Counted from the first letter of the stretch, positions 48,308 to 55,940 are shown. The stretch is DNA of 64,000 bases from Candidatus Thiothrix putei (GCA_029972225.1 CP124756.1:2648001-2712000), one strand, 5' to 3'. The notes: generated by a model from the letters alone, not told the origin. Program-made: numbers and translations.

Positions 48308-49165
48308 CTAACCTGCGCCCGCATGACCTAGGGCAAGGCGAAAACCCAAGTTGACGTTACTGTCATCAGGCCCGCTCCCGCGACGGTAGGCAGAACGCAC
48401 GTCCCTACCGTCGTTGAACCACGAGCCGCCGCGAATGACGCGCTCAACGCCTGCTTCTTGTTCTTGACCGCCTCCGGCGGTTTCCCTCACCCCAACCCCT
48501 CTCCCTGAGGTAGAGGGGCTAAAGAGTATGTCGTCTTTGCCAAGATTTGCTTGCCATTGGTCTGCGCACCATTCCCAGACGTTGCCGTGCATTTCGTATA
48601 ATCCCCAAACATTACATGGGTAAGTTTTAACTTCCTTGGTTTCGCCCTTGTCACTCCACTTATCCCACTCACCCGAATAGTTCACTTTTTCCAGACTCAA
48701 ATCATCCTTGCCGCCAAAGTGGAACGGAGTTTGGGTTCCGGCACGACAGGCGTATTCCCATTCGGCTTCCCACGGCAGGCGGGCGTTTAAATCGGGGTGG
48801 ATTTGGTTGAGTTTGTCGATGAAGGCTTGGGTATCATTCCAGCTTACTTTTTCGACTGGGCGGTTGTCGCCTTTGAAGTTACTGGGATTTTCGCCCATGA
48901 TGATTTGCCACAGAGCTTGGGTGACAGTGGTTTCAGCAAGCCAGAAGCCTTGGGTGATCGTGACTTGGTGTAAGTCTTCATCACTATCACGACCTTCTTC
49001 ATTTTCGGGTGAACCCATCTGGAAAGTGCCGGGTTGTATCCAGCGGAAGGCGTGGCGCACGTCTTTGTAGGTGAAGGCTTGCCACAGGCCGTAGCGGTCT
49101 TCGCCCCAGTCGGATGCCCAAGCGTAGGGGAAGGTGGGTGGGGAGAGGTGGTTACGGTAGATCAT
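48308..49165 (-). CDS. FGE/C-type-lectin-fold protein 2, probable DGR variable protein
   Basis: A 285-residue stand-alone formylglycine-generating-enzyme-like domain: FRWIQPGTFQMGSPENEEGR, ITQGFWLAETTVTQALWQII, NRPVEKVSWNDTQAFIDKLN, ARLPWEAEWEYACRAGTQTP, YEMHGNVWEWCADQWQ and RVIRGGSWFNDGRDVRSAYR. The fold is used by true FGE enzymes and by hypervariable ligand-binding proteins. The last ~40 residues form variable region A, so I favour a binding role. Residues ~222-235 (LFSPSTSGRGVGVR) are a palindromic DNA repeat absorbed in frame. The ATG overlaps the DUF559 stop (ATGA). The stop comes earlier than in its paralogue; the remaining tail survives downstream as non-coding sequence. Confidence 0.88.
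   Translation of the reverse strand: MIYRNHLSPPTFPYAWASDWGEDRYGLWQAFTYKDVRHAFRWIQPGTFQMGSPENEEGRDSDEDLHQVTITQGFWLAETTVTQALWQIIMGENPSNFKGDNRPVEKVSWNDTQAFIDKLNQIHPDLNARLPWEAEWEYACRAGTQTPFHFGGKDDLSLEKVNYSGEWDKWSDKGETKEVKTYPCNVWGLYEMHGNVWEWCADQWQANLGKDDILFSPSTSGRGVGVRETAGGGQEQEAGVERVIRGGSWFNDGRDVRSAYRRGSGPDDSNVNLGFRLALGHAGAG
48325..48443 (-). other. Putative DGR variable region A
   Basis: 119 bp at the 3' end of FGE gene 2, aligned without gaps to 49907-50025. The two differ at 15 positions, all on codon positions 1 or 2 and all non-synonymous; every third base is the same. Variable codons here are mostly NNC (TTC, AAC, GAC, GAC, TAC, AGC, GTC, AAC), as expected from AAC codons in an adenine-mutagenised template. 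The invariant end TTGGGTTTTCGCCTTGCCCT (coding strand) would be the homing-initiation side. Confidence 0.8.
48484..48527. repeat. CTCACCCC-type palindromic repeat inside FGE gene 2
   Basis: A copy of a dispersed element with consensus CCCTCACCCCAACCCCTCTC followed by CC(A/T)GAGGTAGAGGGGCTAA. The inner CCCCTCT/AGAGGGG forms a hairpin. It is translated in frame as LFSPSTSGRGVGVR. Confidence 0.8.
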
Positions 49166-49620
49166 GGGAAGACCCTCACCCCAACCCCTCTCCCAGAGGT
49201 AGAGGGGCTTAAGAGGGAAGAATTTGGGTCGGTATCTTGCTCCCCCTCTACCTCCGGGAGAGGGGGCTGGGGGGTGAGGGTCTTCAACACTGAATGAATT
49301 TTATCTAAAACACTTGGCATGGATGCTTCGATGTCACGGTTCCAGAAACGTAAGACATGGTAGCCCTGTGCGATGAGAAATTGGGTACGGATTTGGTCAT
49401 ATTCTACCTGATCAACTTCTGCATGATGGATACCGTCCAGTTCCACAATGAGCTTTTTCGCTCGGCAGACAAAATCCACGATATAGTGACCGATAGCATA
49501 CTGGCGATGAAACTTGTAACCATCCAGTTGGCGATTGCGCAATTGCTGCCACAAGCACTGTTCTGCGGGTGTTTGTTGTTGCCGAAGCAGGCGAGATTTC
49601 TCACGATTTATTATTGTCAT
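49162..49620 (-). CDS. DUF559 (Vsr-like) endonuclease-fold protein
   Basis: 152 residues. The core REKSRLLRQQQTPAEQCLWQ, YKFHRQYAIGHYIVDFVC, LIVELDGIHHAEVDQVEYD and YHVLRFWNRDI is DUF559, a PD-(D/E)XK-like fold related to Vsr mismatch endonucleases, with the Asp of IVDFVC and the Glu of VELDG as candidate metal ligands. The family normally ends near residue 115. Here about 35 extra residues (TPQPPLPEVEG, SPSTSGRGVGVRVFP) come from two inverted copies of the palindromic repeat, which extend the frame until it overlaps the FGE start. It lies between the two FGE genes and may be an effector or only a passenger. Confidence 0.82.
   Translation of the reverse strand: MTIINREKSRLLRQQQTPAEQCLWQQLRNRQLDGYKFHRQYAIGHYIVDFVCRAKKLIVELDGIHHAEVDQVEYDQIRTQFLIAQGYHVLRFWNRDIEASMPSVLDKIHSVLKTLTPQPPLPEVEGEQDTDPNSSLLSPSTSGRGVGVRVFP
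49171..49210. repeat. CTCACCCC-type palindromic repeat
   Basis: Second copy, GACCCTCACCCCAACCCCTC plus the AGAGGTAGAGGGGC arm. It forms the 3' coding end of the DUF559 gene. Confidence 0.8.
49240..49285. repeat. CTCACCCC-type palindromic repeat, inverted copy
   Basis: Third copy, in opposite orientation (CCCCCTCTACCTCCGGGAG then GGGGTGAGGGTCTTC), 30 bp from the second. The pair makes a large imperfect inverted repeat. Confidence 0.8.
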
Positions 49621-49632
49621 AACATCCTACTT

Positions 49633-49677
49633 CTTAGCCCCTCTACCTCTGGGAGAGGGGTTGGGGTGAGGGTCTTT
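49633..49677. repeat. CTCACCCC-type palindromic repeat, inverted copy
   Basis: Fourth copy (TTAGCCCCTCTACCTCTGGG then GAGGGTCTTT) in the gap between the DUF559 gene and the 989-residue protein. Confidence 0.8.
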
Positions 49678-49703
49678 GGCGGGGATGATGAAAAACTTGT
49701 GCT

Positions 49704-52673
49704 TCATTTTTTCTTCCTGAATAAATTCGTCATGCTTTTGAATCCTTCTGCCACGTACTCCGTCATGCGCTCTGCCACTGTGGGTTTGTCGCCGCTCCCG
49801 ACGCTGCCACGGTCTGCCGCGTCGCCCGCGACACGTCTGCCCGCGTCCCCGTCGTCCGCTCTTGCGTGTTCTGCGGCTCCGCCGCCCTGACCAGACCTGA
49901 GCTCAAGACCTAGGGCAAGGCGAAAACCCAAGTAGGAGTTACGGTCATCAGGCTCGTCCCTGCGACGGCAGGCAGAACGCACGCCCCTACCGTGGCCGTG
50001 CCACGAGCCGCCGCGAATGACGCGCCCAACGCCCGCTCCTTGGTCGCCTCCGGCGACACTCTCCGGGTCTTTAACCGGCGAAGCCGGTAATTTTTCTTGC
50101 CACACATCCTGACACCATTCCCACACGTTGCCGTGCATTTCATACAAACCCCACGGATTGGCTGGGAGGGATTTGACGGGAACGGTCTTTTCTCTATATA
50201 GACCTTCTTTGCCATTTGCGTAGGGGTAATTTCCGTTGTAATTAACTTGCTCTGGGGTGATGTTATTGCCGAACGAAAACGGTGTGGTCGTGCCAGCACG
50301 ACAGGCATATTCCCATTGGGCTTCGGTGGGGAGTTTGGCTTGTAGACTGGGAATAAAGGTGTTGAGTTTTTGGATAAAATCTTGAATGTCGTTCCAACTT
50401 ACTCGTTCGACCGGGTTATTGGGGTGATCAGTGAAATGGCTGGGGTTGTTGCCCATGACAGCTTGCCATTGGGCTTGGGTAACGGTGGTATCCGCCAACC
50501 AGAAGCCTTGGGTTAGGATGACTGGGTGTTGGGTTTCACTGCCTTTTGTCCACGGTTCACGGTCTGCTTCGGATTCGGGCGAACCCATGAGGAATGTGCC
50601 GGGTTCAATCCAGCGGAAGCGTTGGGTAATGCCTTGAATGGAAAGGTCGACATACAATCCTAACCCTGCCAGATAATCATATTTGTCACGCAAGAATTCC
50701 TGTCCAAAAGGTTTAGGCCACTGCCAACTGCTCATCACGGCATCGACTGACTCAACCCACTTAACAACATACGCCTCGCCAGCAAAAATGATCTCTGCCT
50801 GCAAACCTTTGTTGTCACGCCAAATTTTATTTGCCCAACTCGGCTTAGTGATACCTTGCAATTCAATCCAATGGGTAGCTGATTCGATTCCAACCAATCC
50901 CTGTTCGGCTTGATAAACAGCCCCGTCCACTGCGATAAAACGCTGACCACCATCAATAGGAGGAAACAACACCGTCGGCGGCAAACCACGCAACGCACTG
51001 AATTCCGCAACAGGTGTTATTGCCAACCCATCTGCCCGTTGTGCTTGTTGTAGCTTAAATTGTCCCTGATCACCGACTTGCACTACCTGCCACTGAACCC
51101 ATTCTTCTCGTGCTTTTGTATCCAGCACCCACTGCAATCGTGCCGGATCAAAGCCTTTTTCCAATTGCTCAGGCCACTTACCCGCCCGAATGTCTTCTGC
51201 ATAAGCCACCCCAAACAAGTGATACGCCAGCTCATTATGCTCACTGCGCCAGATACTTTCTGGTTTAGAAGCCAGAATAGTGCGGCATTGCATCACCAAG
51301 GTTTTATGCCGTGCTGAACCTTGTCCCTCTTGGGTAACAGTGGCACACAAGCGTTGCAGATAATCCCGCAACGCGGCATCATCGCGCTGCTCCAACACAC
51401 ACTGATTCAGTTTTTCCAGTTGCCGCAACCCCTCAAAAGCAGAGGCGTGATGCGCTTGCACAAGCTGCCACAATGTTTCGGATTGCTGCGAACCGGCGAA
51501 ATGCGTTTGATAGTCTTGGCGGTAGTGTTCTGCTACCCGCTCATCCAAACGGATACCTAATCCAATGCGGCGAATGTCAGGGTGATTCCAGATTTCGCCT
51601 TCCCGCTCACTACCGCCCCAATGCAATGCCAGCCGCAAACGCCGCAATAACCCCGTATCCACCACCGGCAAACACGACAATAAAGCCAGAATCTCACTCA
51701 TCGGAACAAGTGAAGCTGCCGTCAACGCAAAGCCATTTTGCCCCGGATGACGTGGCAACCGATAAGCATCATTTAAAGGGTGCGGCTTGAATGTGCGGCA
51801 TAGCCACCGCTGGCGCGGGGAGCGCATCACCGGGCTGAGCGTCAGTAGGGGTGCAGGATGCGAACGCAATACCTTGAGCAAGCGTGACCAGTTGGCACTG
51901 GCACTAACATTATCGGCTGTTACCCCCAAATCCCCCAAGACCAAAATCGGCACATCCGCTGGTGGGAGTTGCCACTGTTGCCACTCGTCATCCGCCTGCC
52001 CCAGCCACGGGATGCAATCAGGTATTTCCCCAGACCAAGCCGTATCCTCAAAACGGATAGCTTCAACAGCATCCTCACCCAACAACGCCTTGAATTGTTG
52101 GATGACACGCGCAAAATCGCCCCAATACGGTTCTAAATGCAGCCCTGCATCCACAATAATATGCAAACGTTGCGCCCAATGTTGGCGCGACATCTGCGGT
52201 AAACGCTGCAACGCTTTACCCAATGCCACTTGGCGTGCCAGTCGTTGCTGATCCAAACGTTTGCTGGCGCGAGACACCCCAAGGCTATTCAACAAAAATG
52301 GAACAAGACGTGAGAGCGGCAATAAGGGTGGTGGCGGTGCAAAATGGTATGAATCCGTGCTGTTTGCATTAGGCAATAAACGCATGGCGGGGTCATGCAG
52401 ATAGTCCGACGCTTGTTTGTCCGGCTCTGTTGAACGGGTGATTTTATTGACCCGTAAAAAACGGGCAGGTGGGCGTTGTGGAATGGCTACGTCTGATGTC
52501 GTTTCAGACGGTATCAGCGTTGAAGTGGTGTGGTGTGAAGCGGTATCGGCATCATCAACGATAAGCGGTTCTGGCGCAGACTGTTTGACATAACCAAACA
52601 CTGTCGCCATTTTTTGCAGCTTGGCATCCTCTTCTCCCGCCGCTTGTAGCAGTGCCAACCGCCCCCATGCCAT
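49704..52673 (-). CDS. Conflict-system core protein with C-terminal FGE/C-type-lectin domain, probable DGR variable protein
   Basis: 989 residues. Residues ~165-300 (RLHIIVDAGLHLEPYWGDFA, VPILVLGDLGV, PLLTLSPVMRSPRQRW) look like a degenerate vWA-like Rossmann domain without a full metal site; this is tentative. A long alpha/beta middle of no recognised family follows. From ~690 the FGE domain runs: FRWIEPGTFLMGSPESEADR, FWLADTTVTQAQWQAVMG, PVERVSWNDIQDFIQKLN, AKLPTEAQWEYACRAGTTTP, YEMHGNVWEWCQDVWQ, RVIRGGSWHGHGRGVRSACR. Variable region B lies at ~885-923, followed by a Gly/Asp/Ala-rich tail and a basic end KSMTNLFRKKK. It starts 3 bp after the MoxR gene stop. In conflict systems of this type such proteins are thought to sense a ligand and signal to the ATPase and protease. 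Confidence 0.8.
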   Translation of the reverse strand: MAWGRLALLQAAGEEDAKLQKMATVFGYVKQSAPEPLIVDDADTASHHTTSTLIPSETTSDVAIPQRPPARFLRVNKITRSTEPDKQASDYLHDPAMRLLPNANSTDSYHFAPPPPLLPLSRLVPFLLNSLGVSRASKRLDQQRLARQVALGKALQRLPQMSRQHWAQRLHIIVDAGLHLEPYWGDFARVIQQFKALLGEDAVEAIRFEDTAWSGEIPDCIPWLGQADDEWQQWQLPPADVPILVLGDLGVTADNVSASANWSRLLKVLRSHPAPLLTLSPVMRSPRQRWLCRTFKPHPLNDAYRLPRHPGQNGFALTAASLVPMSEILALLSCLPVVDTGLLRRLRLALHWGGSEREGEIWNHPDIRRIGLGIRLDERVAEHYRQDYQTHFAGSQQSETLWQLVQAHHASAFEGLRQLEKLNQCVLEQRDDAALRDYLQRLCATVTQEGQGSARHKTLVMQCRTILASKPESIWRSEHNELAYHLFGVAYAEDIRAGKWPEQLEKGFDPARLQWVLDTKAREEWVQWQVVQVGDQGQFKLQQAQRADGLAITPVAEFSALRGLPPTVLFPPIDGGQRFIAVDGAVYQAEQGLVGIESATHWIELQGITKPSWANKIWRDNKGLQAEIIFAGEAYVVKWVESVDAVMSSWQWPKPFGQEFLRDKYDYLAGLGLYVDLSIQGITQRFRWIEPGTFLMGSPESEADREPWTKGSETQHPVILTQGFWLADTTVTQAQWQAVMGNNPSHFTDHPNNPVERVSWNDIQDFIQKLNTFIPSLQAKLPTEAQWEYACRAGTTTPFSFGNNITPEQVNYNGNYPYANGKEGLYREKTVPVKSLPANPWGLYEMHGNVWEWCQDVWQEKLPASPVKDPESVAGGDQGAGVGRVIRGGSWHGHGRGVRSACRRRDEPDDRNSYLGFRLALGLELRSGQGGGAAEHARADDGDAGRRVAGDAADRGSVGSGDKPTVAERMTEYVAEGFKSMTNLFRKKK
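49821..49832 (-). other. Hairpin downstream of variable region B
   Basis: GTCGC-CC-GCGAC stem at the place equivalent to 48234-48250; it pairs with a different sequence. Confidence 0.5.
49873..49885 (-). other. GC-rich hairpin 21 bp from variable region B
   Basis: Same GCGGC-TCC-GCCGC hairpin as at 48288-48300, here inside the coding tail of the gene. Confidence 0.5.
49907..50025 (-). other. Putative DGR variable region B
   Basis: The partner of region A. Variable codons on the coding strand are CAC, GGC, CAC, GGC, TGC, AGG, GAC, GAG, CGT, TCC, TAC, against TTC, AAC, GAC, GAC, TAC, GGG, AGC, GGG, AGT, GTC, AAC in region A. In 11 of 15 differing positions one of the two bases is A, and none contradicts an A in a shared template. 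Confidence 0.8.
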
Positions 52674-52676
52674 TGT

Positions 52677-53753
52677 TTAACCGTCCACTTCTTTTTTCAG
52701 GGCATAACGGGCTATTTTATTAAGCCGGGTTTGTTGTTCTGTTTTCTCCAACGATTGCAAAGCACTCAACAAGTCGATGTATTCCGCTAATCCCGGTGGA
52801 TAACGGTTTTGGGTATCCCCTTCCCTATCAGCCCATAGCTGTTTAGCCGCCTGCAAATAGACAGCATCCGCAATACGGCTACCAAAATGCAATTGACCGC
52901 GTTCCACTAACCACACATGGCGTTTTTCAACAGTCTCATCATGCCATGTCACCGTTATTTTTTCGGGGGACTCTTCCATTTTCAAAGTGTGTACAAAACA
53001 GCGGCGCACGAAGGCAGAGGGCAATTCACGCTCTTCATTCGTGGTAATCACCACCAACACCCGCAAAGGATCAGCTTGCACAGGGTTATTCAATACACTG
53101 TTCGCATCAGTCCGCTGGGTATCATGCAGGTAAGGAACACTGAAACGGTACTGCCCCAAGGTTTCCAGCAAACCATTCGGCAAATCAGGCTCGGCTTTAT
53201 CAATTTCATCCAAGAGCAACACAACACCGCCTGTTTGTGGCTGCCATGTTTTACCTTGCGGGGTTGTGCTGTCGGGCTTTAACGGTTCAGGGCGTAAGCG
53301 GGTATAACAGGCTTGATACTGATACGCGGCAGCCTGCCAATCATAAGCCCACCAGAATACACCGGGCGAAAGGAAATTCAGCGGATTAAGCCGGTCTTGG
53401 GTCGCGCTGCAACCTGATGCTGGGGGTGAATCGTTACCCATACTACGTGCTTGCGCTTCACCTAAACGCCCTATCGCATCAAAGTGGCAATGCAAATCGC
53501 TAAGTTCGGTACTACCGTGTATGACTTCACTGACAAATGCCCAGCCCAATTGTTCGGCTATCGCTTTTGCCATCTGGCTCTTACCTGTCCCCGGTTTTCC
53601 TCTCACCAACAACGGTCGCCCTGCGGAATATGCCGCCCACAGTGCGTAGCAATCATCTTCATTGAAAACATGGTGCAACTTACGCCCCGGATTGGAAACG
53701 GTAAGACTTGAGGGAATGAAGTCGTTGAGCTTCGGCACTCTTTGTTCAGGCAT
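52677..53753 (-). CDS. MoxR-type AAA+ ATPase
   Basis: 358 residues. Walker A is LLVRGKPGTGKSQMAKAIAE, Walker B VVLLLDEIDKAEPDLPNGLL, sensor 1 VLVVITTNEERELPSAF, and the arginine finger region FVRRCFVHTLKM. This is the MoxR/RavA-like clade, chaperone-type ATPases that often work with vWA-domain partners. The ATG at 53753 (MPEQRVPKLNDFIPSSL) is preferred to the upstream TTG; it overlaps the protease gene by 8 nt. It lies between protease and FGE-fusion genes, so ATP hydrolysis probably regulates complex assembly or effector release. Confidence 0.88.
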   Translation of the reverse strand: MPEQRVPKLNDFIPSSLTVSNPGRKLHHVFNEDDCYALWAAYSAGRPLLVRGKPGTGKSQMAKAIAEQLGWAFVSEVIHGSTELSDLHCHFDAIGRLGEAQARSMGNDSPPASGCSATQDRLNPLNFLSPGVFWWAYDWQAAAYQYQACYTRLRPEPLKPDSTTPQGKTWQPQTGGVVLLLDEIDKAEPDLPNGLLETLGQYRFSVPYLHDTQRTDANSVLNNPVQADPLRVLVVITTNEERELPSAFVRRCFVHTLKMEESPEKITVTWHDETVEKRHVWLVERGQLHFGSRIADAVYLQAAKQLWADREGDTQNRYPPGLAEYIDLLSALQSLEKTEQQTRLNKIARYALKKEVDG

Positions 53754-55197
53754 GGGCAACTACTCGCTTGGGGTTCTTGAGTCGGAGTATAACGGCTAGA
53801 TCTTCCAGCAACGAACTTTGATCTTCACGACAAGGCGACAACTCATCAAGACTCGTTTGCACACAACAGATGAACTGTACACATCCTGCTAGTTTTTCTT
53901 TCAGCTTCGGGTAACAAGCCAAATCCTTTAACATCTCCAAATAAGTATTAGAAACGATGTAATAGATCGGTTTACCACCTTGACGTTTCGATAAGGCACG
54001 GGCAGTTTTTTGTATATCAGCCAGAAGCCTATCAACATCTTGCGGTGCGCTGTCGACTCGTCGCAATTGCTTAAAAATCTCACTCAATATCTGAATATCG
54101 GATGCACCCGCCGTATGCCCATCAAACACCATCGGGTCATGAATACTGCTGGCGGGTATGGGATCACCGTATTCATCAAGATCATAGCGGGCTTGCTGTA
54201 ATAAACTGCGCGAAATGATGACTTCCACATAGGCTTGCGTATCCAGCGATAAACTACGGGTAACGCTATCTTGGGCAATGCTTTGCAAACTTGCCTCATG
54301 TTGAAGCCACCAGTCAGGATCAACGCTATTGATCAACAACCAGCCGCACAATTGCTCAACATCGGTTAAATAATCTTCCCACCGCTCTTTGAGTGATTCC
54401 GGCTTTTTCTTATCCAGCTCCAAGGAGATTTGAGCGAGCACTCCAATGGCTTGACCAGCCTCTTGCTTTTCAACAAGGTACGCTGCGATGTCAGTCGCCA
54501 TAGCACCGGAATCCAGCGTCAAGGCGACTTTCAATTTCTCGCGCAGCACCGCTTGTCCATCCAAAATGCGCGTCGCTTCGGCTTTTACCTTGACGTGCAA
54601 TTGGGCTGTTACCTGCTTAGCAGGCTTGACGATTTCACGAAATAATTTTTCATTGTGCAATAGCCACGGAATTGAAATGGCTGTGAGCCGCTTTTCCATG
54701 CGCTGATCATGTTCAATGATGACGGCGCACAAGCTGTTATCTTTGAACACAGGCGCACCCGACATACCACCCCATTGATCCAATCGACACGTATCATCCA
54801 ATGTCAAACTAACCACTGCTTTGCCAAGATCAACGCCAAACATTCCTATAGCATCAAACAATTCACAATCATTGACATCGGGATAACCGGCACTTTTCCA
54901 GCCCATACGCTCAGGTGGAAGTTTAAACACAGGTGAACAGGTGACTTCCCCCAGTTCGGCTGGTACATCACAACGAAGCAAGGCAATATCATTATCCAGC
55001 AGTTCAACACCCATAACGGTGACTGCTTCAAGAAGTGTTGACCATTCAAGCGTAATCGGCGCACTGCTTCTATCACGAAAATCAACGACATGACGGGCAG
55101 TTATCACCCATTCATGGCTGATGGGATAGCCTGTCCCAATGGATGACTTTCCATCTGTGTCGGGTGCTTTGATTTTTACAATCAGATTGGGATTCAT
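53746..55197 (-). CDS. Trypsin-like serine protease with C-terminal extension
   Basis: 483 residues, no signal peptide, so probably cytoplasmic. The chymotrypsin-fold domain shows the triad: His in EWVITARHVVDFRD, Asp in LLDNDIALLRCDV, Ser in QWGGMSGAPVF. From ~residue 200 a helical extension follows, including ATRILDGQAVLREKLKVALT and DVEQLCGWLLINSVDPDWWL, then a C-terminal alpha/beta part (YYIVSNTYLEMLKDLACYP). I do not recognise these domains; they might be effector-associated or adaptor domains. Cytoplasmic trypsins next to MoxR ATPases and Trypco proteins are typical of predicted NTP-dependent conflict systems, where the protease may activate or execute a suicide response. Confidence 0.85.
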   Translation of the reverse strand: MNPNLIVKIKAPDTDGKSSIGTGYPISHEWVITARHVVDFRDRSSAPITLEWSTLLEAVTVMGVELLDNDIALLRCDVPAELGEVTCSPVFKLPPERMGWKSAGYPDVNDCELFDAIGMFGVDLGKAVVSLTLDDTCRLDQWGGMSGAPVFKDNSLCAVIIEHDQRMEKRLTAISIPWLLHNEKLFREIVKPAKQVTAQLHVKVKAEATRILDGQAVLREKLKVALTLDSGAMATDIAAYLVEKQEAGQAIGVLAQISLELDKKKPESLKERWEDYLTDVEQLCGWLLINSVDPDWWLQHEASLQSIAQDSVTRSLSLDTQAYVEVIISRSLLQQARYDLDEYGDPIPASSIHDPMVFDGHTAGASDIQILSEIFKQLRRVDSAPQDVDRLLADIQKTARALSKRQGGKPIYYIVSNTYLEMLKDLACYPKLKEKLAGCVQFICCVQTSLDELSPCREDQSSLLEDLAVILRLKNPKRVVAHA

Positions 55198-55223
55198 TGG
55201 CGTTGCTCTCTGAACCCATCACA

Positions 55224-55550
55224 TCATTTACGGGTAGAAATTTGAGCCACACCGGCTTTACCCGTTTGGGGATCAGGGTTACTCTCATCAACCACCTGCA
55301 AACTGAGTTTGATTTTCTGGGTCACAGCATCTTTCAGTTCACCGTTGGCTTTCGCATCCGCATCAATCACCCAGAAGCGCACTTTGCCAGATACACCCGC
55401 ATCCACTTTACGTTCAACCACTGTTTGCAGTTCGATGTCCACATTGTTGATGTTAAAACGAATGCCTTGCCTTTCTCCATCACGCTTGGCAAGGTTTAAT
55501 TCCTCGCGCAACGCCTTAATGACTTCTGCCAGTTCCAGTTTCTGTGCCAT
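55224..55550 (-). CDS. Trypsin-co-occurring (Trypco2-like) small protein
   Basis: 108 residues starting MAQKLELAEVIKALREELNL. The pattern (short helix LAEVIKALREEL, then strands IRFNINNVDIELQTVVERKV and GKVRFWVIDADA, ending with TQKIKLSLQVV) fits the trypsin-co-occurring domain family, named because it stands next to trypsin-like genes, as here. I use the second Met (55550) because GGAG lies 8 nt before it. It is the first gene of the operon. It may inhibit or regulate the protease. Confidence 0.75.
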   Translation of the reverse strand: MAQKLELAEVIKALREELNLAKRDGERQGIRFNINNVDIELQTVVERKVDAGVSGKVRFWVIDADAKANGELKDAVTQKIKLSLQVVDESNPDPQTGKAGVAQISTRK

Positions 55551-55647
55551 TTTCATTTCTCCAGCCCGTAAAAATTATTTTTCTTTATAGCGACTGAACA
55601 AAGGATACGCAAGCAATAACAACTTGAAGTTAACACCCACAAACACT

Positions 55648-55675
55648 AGACTTGTCCGCAATACAGCACAAGTCT
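55648..55675 (+). promoter_or_regulatory. Inverted repeat upstream of yefM, candidate autoregulatory operator
   Basis: AGACTTGT and ACAAGTCT (8-bp arms, 12-bp spacer) end 10 bp before the yefM start. YefM-type antitoxins bind palindromes in their own promoter, so this is a likely operator. Confidence 0.5.
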
Positions 55676-55685
55676 GGAGTCCCCT

Positions 55686-55940
55686 ATGCAAGTCGTTACC
55701 TTCTCCGAAGCCCGCAATAACCTCAAGACCGTCCTCAACCGCGTCGTCGAAGATGCCGATTGCACCATCATTACCCGCCGTGATGCCGAAGATGCCGTGG
55801 TAATGTCGCTCGACTATTACAACAGCCTGATGGAAACCTTGTACCTGCTGAAAACACCGGCGAATGCCGCACATTTGCAAAAATCCATTGAACAGTTCCG
55901 CCAAGGCAAAGCTACGCCCAGAGAACTGATCAATGACTAA
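55686..55940 (+). CDS. yefM: YefM-family antitoxin
   Basis: 84 residues: MQVVTFSEARNNLKTVLNRV and CTIITRRDAEDAVVMSLDYY are the Phd/YefM dimerisation and DNA-binding core, and the disordered C-terminal part (AHLQKSIEQFRQGKATPREL) would wrap the toxin. It neutralises YoeB and represses the operon. It overlaps yoeB by 8 bp. Confidence 0.93.
   Translation: MQVVTFSEARNNLKTVLNRVVEDADCTIITRRDAEDAVVMSLDYYNSLMETLYLLKTPANAAHLQKSIEQFRQGKATPRELIND

Noticed and set aside
48308..49165. True sulfatase-activating formylglycine-generating enzyme
   Set aside because: No sulfatase gene is nearby, the gene sits in a conflict-type operon and its C-terminus is a variable repeat, so a ligand-binding role is more likely. 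The copper-binding Cys pair of aerobic FGE was not found.
48109..49680. CRISPR array
   Set aside because: The repeats are palindromic, irregularly spaced, in both orientations and partly coding. There are no regular spacers and no cas genes.
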